Of a stretch of DNA of 6,648 nucleotides, positions 1 to 6,133 are shown one piece after another. Source of the stretch: Sideroxydans sp. GTDB taxonomy: Bacteria > Pseudomonadota > Gammaproteobacteria > Burkholderiales > Gallionellaceae. The notes beneath the pieces were generated by a model. That model did not search any database. It saw only the letters and a program-made list of their open reading frames with translations, and was not told the origin of the DNA. Each line of letters starts with the position of its first letter. Within the stretch, counting starts at the first letter, position 1. The stretch is taken from the NCBI GenBank assembly GCA_030823965.1, contig JAVBYP010000281.1, positions 1-6,648 of the forward strand. The letters run 5' to 3'. The translations under genes and the position numbers were made by a program.

Positions 1-171
1 GCTGGCGACCAATCCCATCGCCTCCAGATCGGCCATCACGTTACGTATGGTGGCGGGGCTGACTTCCAAGCCCGAGAACTGCTGCAACGCACGCGAACCG
101 ACCGGTTGGCCATCGCTGATATAGCGTTCAACCAAGGTCTTTAGAAGTATCTGTGCGCGGTCATTCAACAT
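1..171 (-). CDS. hrcA: HrcA heat-inducible transcription repressor, N-terminal part (cut by window edge)
   Basis: Reading the minus strand from the ATG at 171-169 gives 57 uninterrupted codons to the window edge, beginning [18 protein letters not shown]. The stretch with GQPVGSRAL and then [16 protein letters not shown] is the N-terminal winged helix-turn-helix of HrcA, with SPATIRNVM as the recognition-helix region. HrcA proteins are about 340 residues, so roughly one sixth is visible; the GAF-like dimerisation part lies outside. In the family, HrcA binds the CIRCE inverted repeat and represses groESL and dnaK operons, with GroEL modulating its activity. No CIRCE half-site (TTAGCACTC) is visible between this gene and the divergent tetR, so autoregulation through CIRCE is not supported here. 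No clear Shine-Dalgarno precedes the start; the start was chosen because the N-terminal wording matches betaproteobacterial HrcA as I remember it. Confidence 0.93.
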   Translation of the reverse strand, partial: MLNDRAQILLKTLVERYISDGQPVGSRALQQFSGLEVSPATIRNVMADLEAMGLVAS

Positions 172-253
172 GGGCGCGGATTCTATCACTCTGCCTATCT
201 CTATCTGAGCGCCACGGCAGTAGTGTGGTGATGTAACGATTTTGCCGATATGG

Positions 254-283
254 TTGACAGAGGTAATCCCTCCCATTTACATT
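254..283 (+). promoter_or_regulatory. Putative sigma-70-type promoter of the tetR-adaptor-RND operon
   Basis: A perfect -35 hexamer TTGACA lies at 254-259. After an 18-bp spacer, TACATT (278-283) matches the TATAAT consensus at four of six positions. Transcription would start near 290, leaving a leader of only about 20 nt before the ATG at 312. The -10 lies inside the left arm of the 275-310 palindrome, so a bound repressor would directly exclude RNA polymerase. A 17-bp spacer with TTACAT (277-282) is a weaker alternative. The exact start site is inferred. Confidence 0.6.
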
Positions 284-310
284 ACTGACTGGTCAGTCAG
301 TAATGTAAAT
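275..310. promoter_or_regulatory. Perfect inverted repeat, probable TetR operator
   Basis: Arms at 275-291 and 294-310 are exact reverse complements over 17 bp, separated by the two bases GT. The core contains the 4-base-periodic pattern CTGACTGGTCAGTCAG, typical of TetR-family operators. Because of that periodicity a second, shorter palindrome (ACTGAC-TG-GTCAGT, 284-297) is centred 2 bp to the left. The site covers the proposed -10 and start point and ends one base before the tetR start codon. Autorepression of the downstream operon is the natural reading; an effect on the divergent hrcA is possible but not shown. Confidence 0.82.
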
Positions 311-311
311 A

Positions 312-962
312 ATGAATACCACCGAAATATCTGAATCCCCCAGCCGTCAACGGCGCAAAGAGGCGCGGCCAGCCGAGTTGATGGCTGCTGCGCTTGAATT
401 GTTCGTGGAGCGCGGTTTCACTGCGACCAAATTAGACGATGTCGCTGCACGGGCTGGCGTTTCTAAAGGCACGCTCTATCTGTATTTCGCCAGCAAAGAA
501 GAGTTGTTCAAGGCGGTCATCCAACAAGGCATTTTGCCTGCGCTCGATCAAGGCGAGGAGATGCTCTCGCAATTCAAAGGAGATGCCGGCGCCTTGCTTG
601 AGGCGATGTTGCTTCGCTGGTGGGAGATGGTCGGTTCTACCCATCTTGCGGGCATCACCAAGCTGATGATCTCGGAGTCGGGGAATTTCCCTGACGTGGC
701 GCAGTTCTACTACGAAAATGTCATCGTGCGTGGTCGCGGCTTGATACGTACGGTGCTTGAGCGCGGTATCGCATCCAAACAATTCCGTGAGATGGACGTC
801 GAGACCGCTATCGATGTCATTCTCGCACCGCAGATGATGTTCACCATCTGGCGCTATTCCTTAGGCCCGTGCGACTGCGGCAAGCAAGATCCAGAAGCGT
901 ATTTGAAGACACACATGAAACTGCTGTTGAACGGTCTACTGACCGGGGAGAAAAAGAAATGA
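312..962 (+). CDS. TetR/AcrR-family transcriptional repressor, local regulator of the efflux operon
   Basis: The product is 216 residues, a normal TetR length. The N-terminal DNA-binding domain spans about residues 14-65. It contains AALELFVERGFTATKLDDVA followed by the helix-turn-helix ARAGVSKGTLYLYFASKEEL, with recognition helix at about 52-59. The rest (about 70-210) is the variable helical ligand-binding and dimerisation domain. A Cys-x-Cys pair (C187, C189, in PCDCG) lies near the C-terminus. The ATG at 312 directly follows the palindrome and lacks a Shine-Dalgarno; the ATG at 303 is followed at once by TAA, so 312 is the first usable start. The gene is co-directional with the pump genes, and its stop overlaps the adaptor start (ATGA, 959-962). 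It therefore most likely represses its own operon through the 275-310 operator. The inducing ligand cannot be predicted. Confidence 0.93.
   Translation: MNTTEISESPSRQRRKEARPAELMAAALELFVERGFTATKLDDVAARAGVSKGTLYLYFASKEELFKAVIQQGILPALDQGEEMLSQFKGDAGALLEAMLLRWWEMVGSTHLAGITKLMISESGNFPDVAQFYYENVIVRGRGLIRTVLERGIASKQFREMDVETAIDVILAPQMMFTIWRYSLGPCDCGKQDPEAYLKTHMKLLLNGLLTGEKKK
945..950 (+). promoter_or_regulatory. Ribosome binding site deciding the adaptor start
   Basis: GGGGAG ends 8 bases before the ATG at 959, inside the last codons of tetR. It is the only clear Shine-Dalgarno-like site in the operon and supports the 959 start over in-frame upstream codons back to 869. Confidence 0.65.
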
Positions 963-2014
963 GTCACCGTCTGTTTGTGTTGGCATTGCCACTTCTATTG
1001 GTCGCATGCGGTAAAGAATCTGCCCCCCCTGCCAAGGTGGAGCGTCCAGCTTCCACCATCGTGGTGGGTGAGGTCGGTGAAGACCAAAGCAATGTGTACA
1101 GCGGTGAGGTGCGTGCGCGTTACGAGACAGTGTTGGGCTTTCGTATCGGCGGCAAGCTGATCGCTCGCAACGTGGATGTGGGTGCCAAGGTCAAAAAAGG
1201 CGAGTTGCTCGCGCGTTTGGATGCGGCTGACACGGGCTTGCAAGAGAGCGCCGCTGATGCGCAGTATCGACTGGCAGAAGATGAGGTGAAGCGTTACCGC
1301 GAACTGCGCGACAAGGGTTTCGTCAGTCAATCCGCGTTGGATGCGAAGGAGACGGCATTGAAAGCCGCTGCCGCACAAGCGGGGTTGGCACGTAACCAAG
1401 CGACTTACACCAGCTTGCTGTCTGACCGCACGGGCGTGGTCTCGGCTACCTTAGCGGAAGTGGGGCAGGTGGTGAGTGCGGGTCAGCCTGTCCTGCGTGT
1501 CGCCCAAGATGGTGAACGCGAGGTGTCCATCGCCATCCCTGAATCACGTTTCGCTGCCATCAAGGTCGGCATGCCCGCACAGATCGAATTCGGCGTGGCG
1601 GGCAATGGCGGGCAAACCGTCGCCGCTCACGTGCGCGAGATATCGCCCGCTGCGGATCCTGCCAGTCGCACCTATCCTGCTCGTGTGTCGTTCGATGCGA
1701 GCAACGCCAAGATCGCTTTGGGTATGACTGCGCGTGTACGTATCAACGAGAGCAGAAAAGGAGGTGCGCAAAAGACGGGTGGATTCAAAGTGCCGTTGAC
1801 GGCCATCTTCCAGCAGAACGACAAGACGGCGGTGTGGATCGTGGCGCAAGACCGCAGCGTGTCTCTGCGCGCGGTCGAGGTCTTGGCCTATCGTGACGAT
1901 GGTGCCTTGATCGGCAGCGGTGTCACGGCAGGTGAGCGCATCATCAGTGCGGGCGTGCACAAGATCACCGCAGGCGACAAAGTCATCGTCGCAGAACATG
2001 GCATCACAAAATGA
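959..2014 (+). CDS. RND efflux periplasmic adaptor (membrane fusion protein), lipoprotein
   Basis: This 351-residue product is the periplasmic adaptor linking an RND pump to an outer-membrane channel. Residues 1-17 form a lipoprotein signal ending in the lipobox LVAC, so Cys17 should be lipidated and anchor the protein. Next come a first lipoyl half-motif (about 54-90, GFRIGGKLIARNVDVGAKVKKG), a helical hairpin (about 91-150), the second lipoyl half (about 152-184), a beta-barrel (about 187-263) and a membrane-proximal domain (about 275-345). The hairpin tip has R112-x3-L116-x6-S123, the RxxxLxxxxxxS motif known for TolC docking in AcrA/MacA-type adaptors. An in-frame extension to 869 exists but would put 30 charged residues before the signal peptide; 959 has a Shine-Dalgarno and an ATGA overlap with tetR. 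The stop overlaps the RND start in the same way. Residue +2 after the lipid Cys is Gly. Confidence 0.95.
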   Translation: MSHRLFVLALPLLLVACGKESAPPAKVERPASTIVVGEVGEDQSNVYSGEVRARYETVLGFRIGGKLIARNVDVGAKVKKGELLARLDAADTGLQESAADAQYRLAEDEVKRYRELRDKGFVSQSALDAKETALKAAAAQAGLARNQATYTSLLSDRTGVVSATLAEVGQVVSAGQPVLRVAQDGEREVSIAIPESRFAAIKVGMPAQIEFGVAGNGGQTVAAHVREISPAADPASRTYPARVSFDASNAKIALGMTARVRINESRKGGAQKTGGFKVPLTAIFQQNDKTAVWIVAQDRSVSLRAVEVLAYRDDGALIGSGVTAGERIISAGVHKITAGDKVIVAEHGITK

Positions 2015-5000
2015 AGATGCCAAACCTTTCCGAGTGGGCACTCAAGCACCAGCAGATGGTGCTGTATCTCATCATCGTATTGACGGTGGCAGGCGTGTTG
2101 TCTTATCTCAATCTGGGGCGTGCGGAAGATCCTAACTTCACTTTCAAGGTGATGGTGGTGCGTACGCTGTGGCCGGGTGCGACAGCGCAGGAGGTCGAGC
2201 GTGAGCTGACCGAACGCATCGAGAAGAAGCTACAAGAGACGCCTTGGGTGGATGTGTTGCGTTCCGCTTCCAAGCCGGGTGAGTCCTTGGTCTTCGTCAT
2301 GCTCAAAGACTACACGCCCAAAGCCGATGTGCCCGAATCGTGGCGTCAGGTTCGCAAGAAACTGGACGACATCCACCACACTTTGCCAGCAGGCGTGCAG
2401 GGCCCGTTCCCGAATGACGAGTTCGGTGATGTGCAGATCAACATCTTCGCGCTGACGGGTGATGGATATGACTTGGCGTCCTTGCGTCGTTATGCGGACC
2501 GTATCGCACTCGACCTTCGCCGTATCAAAGATGTGAAACGCGTCGAACTGATCGGCGTGCAGGACGAGAAGATATTCATCGACGTCGCGCCTAATCGTAT
2601 GGCGACGCTGGGCATCACACCGCTACAAGTGGCGGATGCTTTGCAGAAGCAGAACACCATCAATCCAGCCGGATTCATCGAGACGGAAAGCGCGCGTATC
2701 CGTATGCGTGTGAGTGGTGGGTTCGACAGTGTGGAGCGTGTGCGCAACACCGATCTGCTAGTCAATGGTCAACACTTTCGCTTGGGTGACATCGCCCGCG
2801 TGAGTCGTGATCTGACTGATCCACCCAGCCCGCAGATGCGCCTAAGCGGCCAACCCGCCATTGGGCTGGGCGTGGTGATGGACAAGGGCGGTGACGTGAT
2901 ACGCCTCGGTGAGAATTTGAGTGTCGAGATGAAACGCATCGGTGCTGAGTTACCTATCGGTGTGGATATCCATACTGTGGCGGATCAGCCGAAAGTGGTG
3001 CACGGTTCCATCCACTTGTTCGAGAGTTCACTTACCGAGGCTATCCTCATCGTATTGGCCGTCTCCTTCCTCAGTTTGGGGATGCGTACGGGCATGGTGG
3101 TGGCGCTGTCCATCCCGCTGGTGCTCGCCATCACTTTCTTTGCGATGAAGGTGTTCGGCATCGACTTGCAACGCATCTCGCTCGGCGCATTGGTCATCGC
3201 ACTGGGATTATTGGTGGACGATGCCATCATCGCGGTCGAGATGATGGTGGTGAAGATGGAGCAGGGCTGGGATCGCTTCAAAGCGGCGACTTACGCCTAC
3301 ACTTCGACGGCGTTCCCCATGCTCACGGGAACGCTCATCACCGCTATCGCTTTCACGCCTGTCGGATTCTCCAAGTCGGCGGCGAGCGAATACACCATCT
3401 CCATCTTCCAAGTGGTCACCATCGCGTTGCTCACTTCTTGGGTGGTCGCCGTCGTGTTCACGCCGTACATCGGTTACAAGTTGCTCGACGCTAAGGCACT
3501 CATCGCCAAGGCACAGAAGCATGGCGAGGACGTGTACGACACGCCGTTCTACCGTGCTTTCCGCAAAATATTGACTTGGTGTCTGCGCAATCGCTGGAAG
3601 GTCATCTTTGCGACGGTACTGGTCTTCATGCTGTCCATGGTGGCATTCGGCAAATTCGTGCAGAAGCAGTTCTTCCCCTCAGCGAGCCGTTTGGAGTTGA
3701 TGGTGGACGTGTGGTTGCCGCAGGGGGCATCCATCAAAGCGACTTCACATGAGGTGCAACGTATCGAAAAGTTGATACAAGGTGATGCCGCTGTGGATAC
3801 CTTCTCGTCCTACATAGGCAATGGAGCGCCACGCTTCTTCCTGTCCTTGGATCAGCAGTTGTTCGCGGATAACTTCGGGCAGTTCGTCATCGTCACCAAG
3901 GATCTGGCGGCACGTGACGATCTGAAGAGTCGATTGGAAGAACGCTTCGCCGGGGCGGATTTCGCCGACATCAGAGTGCGCGTGGTGCGTTTGGAGAACG
4001 GCCCTCCCATCGGTTATCCGGTGCAATTCCGAGTGTCGGGAAATGATCTGACCGAGCTACGCAAGATCGCGGGAGAGGTGGCGACAGCGATGCGCGCCGA
4101 TCCGCATCTGCAGAACGTCAGCTTCGACTGGAATGAAAAGGTGAAGAGTGTGCGTGTCGAGGTGGATCAGGATAGGGCGCGCCAACTGGGTACATCCAGC
4201 CAAGAAGTGGCGCAGGCGTTACAAGGTTGGTTGAACGGTATCGCGCTCACGCAATATCGTGAGGGTGATCAGTTGATCGACGTGGTGTGGCGCGGCAGTG
4301 GTGAGCTAGACACGCGTTCCCTGAACAGCCTACCCGACTTGGATATTCCTTTGGCAGGGGGACGCCATGTGCAATTGGCACAGGTCGCCAAGCTGGTGCC
4401 GATATTGGAAGAGGGCATCATCTGGCGACGTAACCGGCTGCCGACCATGATCGTGCGTGCTGACATGGCAGACGCAGTCCAGCCTGCCACTGTATCGAAA
4501 CAACTGAACGTGCAGTTCGATGAGCTGCGCGCCAAGTTGCCTAGCGGCTACCGTGTCGAGATGGGCGGCAGTATCGAAGAGTCCGCCAAGGGCGAGACCG
4601 CCATCATGGCGGTGATGCCTTTGATGCTGGTGGGCGTGATCACACTGCTGATGATCCAGTTGCAGAGTCTCAGCCGCACTGTGATCGTGCTACTCACCGC
4701 GCCGCTCGGATTGATCGGGGTGGCGATGGCCTTGCTGGTGTTCCAAGTGCCATTCGGTTTCGTGGCGAATCTGGGATTCATCGCGCTGGCGGGGATGATC
4801 ATGCGTAACTCCGTCATCTTGGTCGATCAGATACGACAGGACGAGGAAGCCGGAAAGCCACAGTGGGAAGCCATCATCGGCTCCACCGTGCGCCGATTCC
4901 GTCCCATCGTGCTGACCGCGTCTGCCGCCATCCTCGCCATGATCCCGCTCACACGCCAGGTGTTCTGGGGGCCGATGGCAGTTTCCATCATGGGGGGCTT

Positions 5001-5085
5001 GGTGGTCGCGACCCTGTTGACCTGTTTGTTCCTACCTGCTTTGTATGCGGCTTGGTATCGGGTGCGTGAAGAAGTACCCGCCTGA
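2011..5085 (+). CDS. RND-family multidrug-type efflux transporter, inner-membrane permease (AcrB/TriC-like)
   Basis: The product has 1024 residues, normal for an AcrB-type proton-driven RND pump. Twelve membrane segments can be placed: TM1 about 13-33, TM2-TM6 between about 340 and 487, TM7 about 528-547, TM8-TM12 between about 865 and 1013. Two large periplasmic loops fill about 34-338 and 548-864. TM4 carries the proton-relay pair D403-D404 (GLLVDDAIIAVE), matching AcrB D407/D408. R962 and T969 (RRFRPIVLT) align with AcrB R971 and T978. The AcrB Lys940 position is Arg932 (GMIMRNSVILVDQ). The N-terminal wording (LGRAEDPNFTFKVMVV, then WPGATAQEVE) resembles the TriC-like branch more than AcrB itself. 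The DD pair and the drug-pump companions argue against a CusA-type metal exporter. The start at 2011 overlaps the adaptor stop (ATGA) and has no Shine-Dalgarno, implying translational coupling; Met3 at 2017 is an alternative. No outer-membrane channel gene follows. Substrate unknown. Confidence 0.95.
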   Translation: MKMPNLSEWALKHQQMVLYLIIVLTVAGVLSYLNLGRAEDPNFTFKVMVVRTLWPGATAQEVERELTERIEKKLQETPWVDVLRSASKPGESLVFVMLKDYTPKADVPESWRQVRKKLDDIHHTLPAGVQGPFPNDEFGDVQINIFALTGDGYDLASLRRYADRIALDLRRIKDVKRVELIGVQDEKIFIDVAPNRMATLGITPLQVADALQKQNTINPAGFIETESARIRMRVSGGFDSVERVRNTDLLVNGQHFRLGDIARVSRDLTDPPSPQMRLSGQPAIGLGVVMDKGGDVIRLGENLSVEMKRIGAELPIGVDIHTVADQPKVVHGSIHLFESSLTEAILIVLAVSFLSLGMRTGMVVALSIPLVLAITFFAMKVFGIDLQRISLGALVIALGLLVDDAIIAVEMMVVKMEQGWDRFKAATYAYTSTAFPMLTGTLITAIAFTPVGFSKSAASEYTISIFQVVTIALLTSWVVAVVFTPYIGYKLLDAKALIAKAQKHGEDVYDTPFYRAFRKILTWCLRNRWKVIFATVLVFMLSMVAFGKFVQKQFFPSASRLELMVDVWLPQGASIKATSHEVQRIEKLIQGDAAVDTFSSYIGNGAPRFFLSLDQQLFADNFGQFVIVTKDLAARDDLKSRLEERFAGADFADIRVRVVRLENGPPIGYPVQFRVSGNDLTELRKIAGEVATAMRADPHLQNVSFDWNEKVKSVRVEVDQDRARQLGTSSQEVAQALQGWLNGIALTQYREGDQLIDVVWRGSGELDTRSLNSLPDLDIPLAGGRHVQLAQVAKLVPILEEGIIWRRNRLPTMIVRADMADAVQPATVSKQLNVQFDELRAKLPSGYRVEMGGSIEESAKGETAIMAVMPLMLVGVITLLMIQLQSLSRTVIVLLTAPLGLIGVAMALLVFQVPFGFVANLGFIALAGMIMRNSVILVDQIRQDEEAGKPQWEAIIGSTVRRFRPIVLTASAAILAMIPLTRQVFWGPMAVSIMGGLVVATLLTCLFLPALYAAWYRVREEVPA

Positions 5086-5096
5086 CATGGCGGGTA
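5075..5096 (+). other. Stem-loop spanning the stop codon of the RND gene
   Basis: TACCCGCC (5075-5082) and GGCGGGTA (5089-5096) form a perfect 8-bp GC-rich stem with a 6-base loop that contains the TGA stop. No T-tract follows, so it is not a standard intrinsic terminator. It could slow transcription, protect the 3' end of the operon mRNA or weaken read-through into nadK 29 bases downstream. Its role is inferred; the pairing is seen directly. Confidence 0.5.
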
Positions 5097-5124
5097 GTCG
5101 GCCGATATGGTTTAATCGCGGCCT

Positions 5125-5997
5125 ATGAAATTCCCCTTCCAAACCATCGCCATCATCGGCAAGCAGAAGACTGCTGACGTCGCTGCACCCATGCTCTTGC
5201 TAGGTGATTTCTTGGCTGAACGTGGTGTAAGTGTGGTGGTGGATGGTCTCTCGGCTGAACATATCAAAGGCCACCGATTCACCTCACTGAGCTTGGATGA
5301 GATCGCTCGCACGGTCGATCTCGCAGTCGTCATCGGCGGTGATGGCACTTTGCTCAACATCGCTCGTACGCTTGCGCCACATGGCGTGCCTATCGTCGGG
5401 GTGAACAAAGGGCGACTTGGGTTCCTCACTGATCTGACGATGGGGACGATGTTGGCGGGGATATCCGATATGTTGGATGGCCGCTTCATCACTGAGCAAC
5501 GACTGCTACTTGAAGCCAAAGTGATGCGTGACGGTGCGGAGGTCTATAGCGGGCTGGCATTCAACGAGATCGTGGTGCATCGCAGCAACATCAGCAGCAT
5601 GGTGGAATTCGAGGTGCGCATCGATGGTGAGTATCTCTACAACCAGCGTGCTGATGGTCTCATCATCTCAACGCCGACTGGTTCTACTGCCTACGCGATG
5701 TCTGCCGGAGGTTCTATATTGCATCCGAGCTTGGATGTGTTGCAGCTCGTGCCAGTCTGCCCGCATTCTTTGAGTAACCGTCCTATCGTGGTCAAAGGAA
5801 CGTCAGTGTTGGAGTTGCTGATGCACCGTACCGGCGACATCTGCGTGCGTTACGACAGCCATACTAATATCGATCTAGAGTTGCACGACAAGATCATCGT
5901 CACTCGTTTCGAGAAGCCTGTGTATCTGCTCCATCCAGAAGGGCATAGTTACTACCATACACTGCGCGAAAAGCTGCTCTGGAACCAAACCTTGTGA
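5125..5997 (+). CDS. nadK: NAD kinase (ATP-dependent NAD+ phosphorylation to NADP+)
   Basis: This 290-residue cytoplasmic enzyme makes NADP+ from NAD+ and ATP, the only route to NADP(H). Family hallmarks are all present: the GGDGT nucleotide-phosphate motif at 71-75 with catalytic Asp73, NE at 147-148 (AFNEIVVHR), the glycine-rich TPTGSTAYAMSAGG at 183-196, and CPHSLSNRP at 212-220. Length matches bacterial NadK (about 290-300). The ATG at 5125 gives the standard N-terminus (MKFPFQTIAIIGK) but has no Shine-Dalgarno and lies 39 bases after the RND stop. TTTAAT at 5111-5116 is a possible -10, but no -35 sits at proper spacing, so it may be read from the efflux promoter or from a weak promoter inside the RND gene. 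nadK next to recN is a common proteobacterial pairing, so this is core genome rather than part of the pump system. Confidence 0.97.
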   Translation: MKFPFQTIAIIGKQKTADVAAPMLLLGDFLAERGVSVVVDGLSAEHIKGHRFTSLSLDEIARTVDLAVVIGGDGTLLNIARTLAPHGVPIVGVNKGRLGFLTDLTMGTMLAGISDMLDGRFITEQRLLLEAKVMRDGAEVYSGLAFNEIVVHRSNISSMVEFEVRIDGEYLYNQRADGLIISTPTGSTAYAMSAGGSILHPSLDVLQLVPVCPHSLSNRPIVVKGTSVLELLMHRTGDICVRYDSHTNIDLELHDKIIVTRFEKPVYLLHPEGHSYYHTLREKLLWNQTL

Positions 5998-6012
5998 TGC
6001 AAGCTACTGCGC

Positions 6013-6104
6013 GGACAATCTGCGGCGTTGCGTGCTCACTCACTCCTCGCCTACCAAATTCGGTATGTCTCGTCGTTCGTTGCGCGGCGCCTTGCATATT
6101 GCCC
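6013..6104. repeat. Long imperfect inverted repeat, possible dispersed intergenic element
   Basis: The nadK-recN gap holds a long imperfect palindrome. CAATCTGC (6016-6023) pairs with GCATATTG (6094-6101) with one mismatch. After a 2-base bulge, GGCG (6024-6027) pairs with CGCC (6089-6092). Two G·U pairs, GCG/CGC and two further G·U pairs extend the stem inward if it is read as RNA. GG/CC (6013-6014 with 6103-6104) extends it outward past one mismatch. A small hairpin TACC-AAATTC-GGTA (6052-6065) lies in the middle. The composition resembles short repeats I recall from betaproteobacterial intergenic regions, but only one copy is in this window, so repeat status is inferred. There is no T-tract. 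Confidence 0.45.
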
Positions 6105-6133
6105 TGCTCGCGACGCTTGCCTGATTAAATATC

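Noticed and set aside
183..205. Three CTATC copies (183-187, 195-199, 201-205)
   Set aside because: They are short and unevenly spaced (12 then 6 bases), with no partner protein to suggest an operator; chance is the simplest explanation.
172..274. Promoter for hrcA on the minus strand
   Set aside because: No pair of hexamers at acceptable spacing stood out on either a sigma-70 or a sigma-32 pattern; one probably exists but cannot be placed by eye.
303..308. ATG at 303 as an alternative tetR start
   Set aside because: The next codon is TAA, so it can only make a one-residue reading frame.
172..311. CIRCE element for HrcA autoregulation
   Set aside because: Neither TTAGCACTC nor GAGTGCTAA is present in the divergent region; the only strong palindrome there is TetR-like.
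869..958. In-frame upstream extension of the adaptor gene
   Set aside because: It would add 30 charged residues ahead of a clear lipoprotein signal and overlap tetR by 94 bases. The ATG at 959 has a Shine-Dalgarno and puts the lipobox Cys at position 17.
1544..2041. 165-codon open frame on the minus strand opposite the adaptor
   Set aside because: It has no recognisable domain or Shine-Dalgarno and lies antisense to a confident gene. Long antisense frames are expected at this GC content. The same applies to minus-strand frames at 995-1399, 3208-3522, 5112-5519 and 6040-6474.
2011..5085. Heavy-metal (CusA/CzcA-type) RND assignment
   Set aside because: The TM4 pattern GLLVDDAIIAVE with adjacent aspartates and the single TolC-motif adaptor fit the drug/hydrophobe class; no methionine ladder or metal-binding adaptor segment was seen.
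5082..5116. nadK promoter from CTGACA (5082-5087) and TTTAAT (5111-5116)
   Set aside because: The hexamers are reasonable but 23 bp apart, too far for sigma-70. TATGGT (5106-5111) fits the spacing at 18 bp but is weak and would leave a very short leader.
5998..6133. LexA box or intrinsic terminator in the nadK-recN gap
   Set aside because: No CTGT-N8-ACAG pattern and no GC stem followed by a T-tract was seen; the hairpin present is long, imperfect and lacks the T run.
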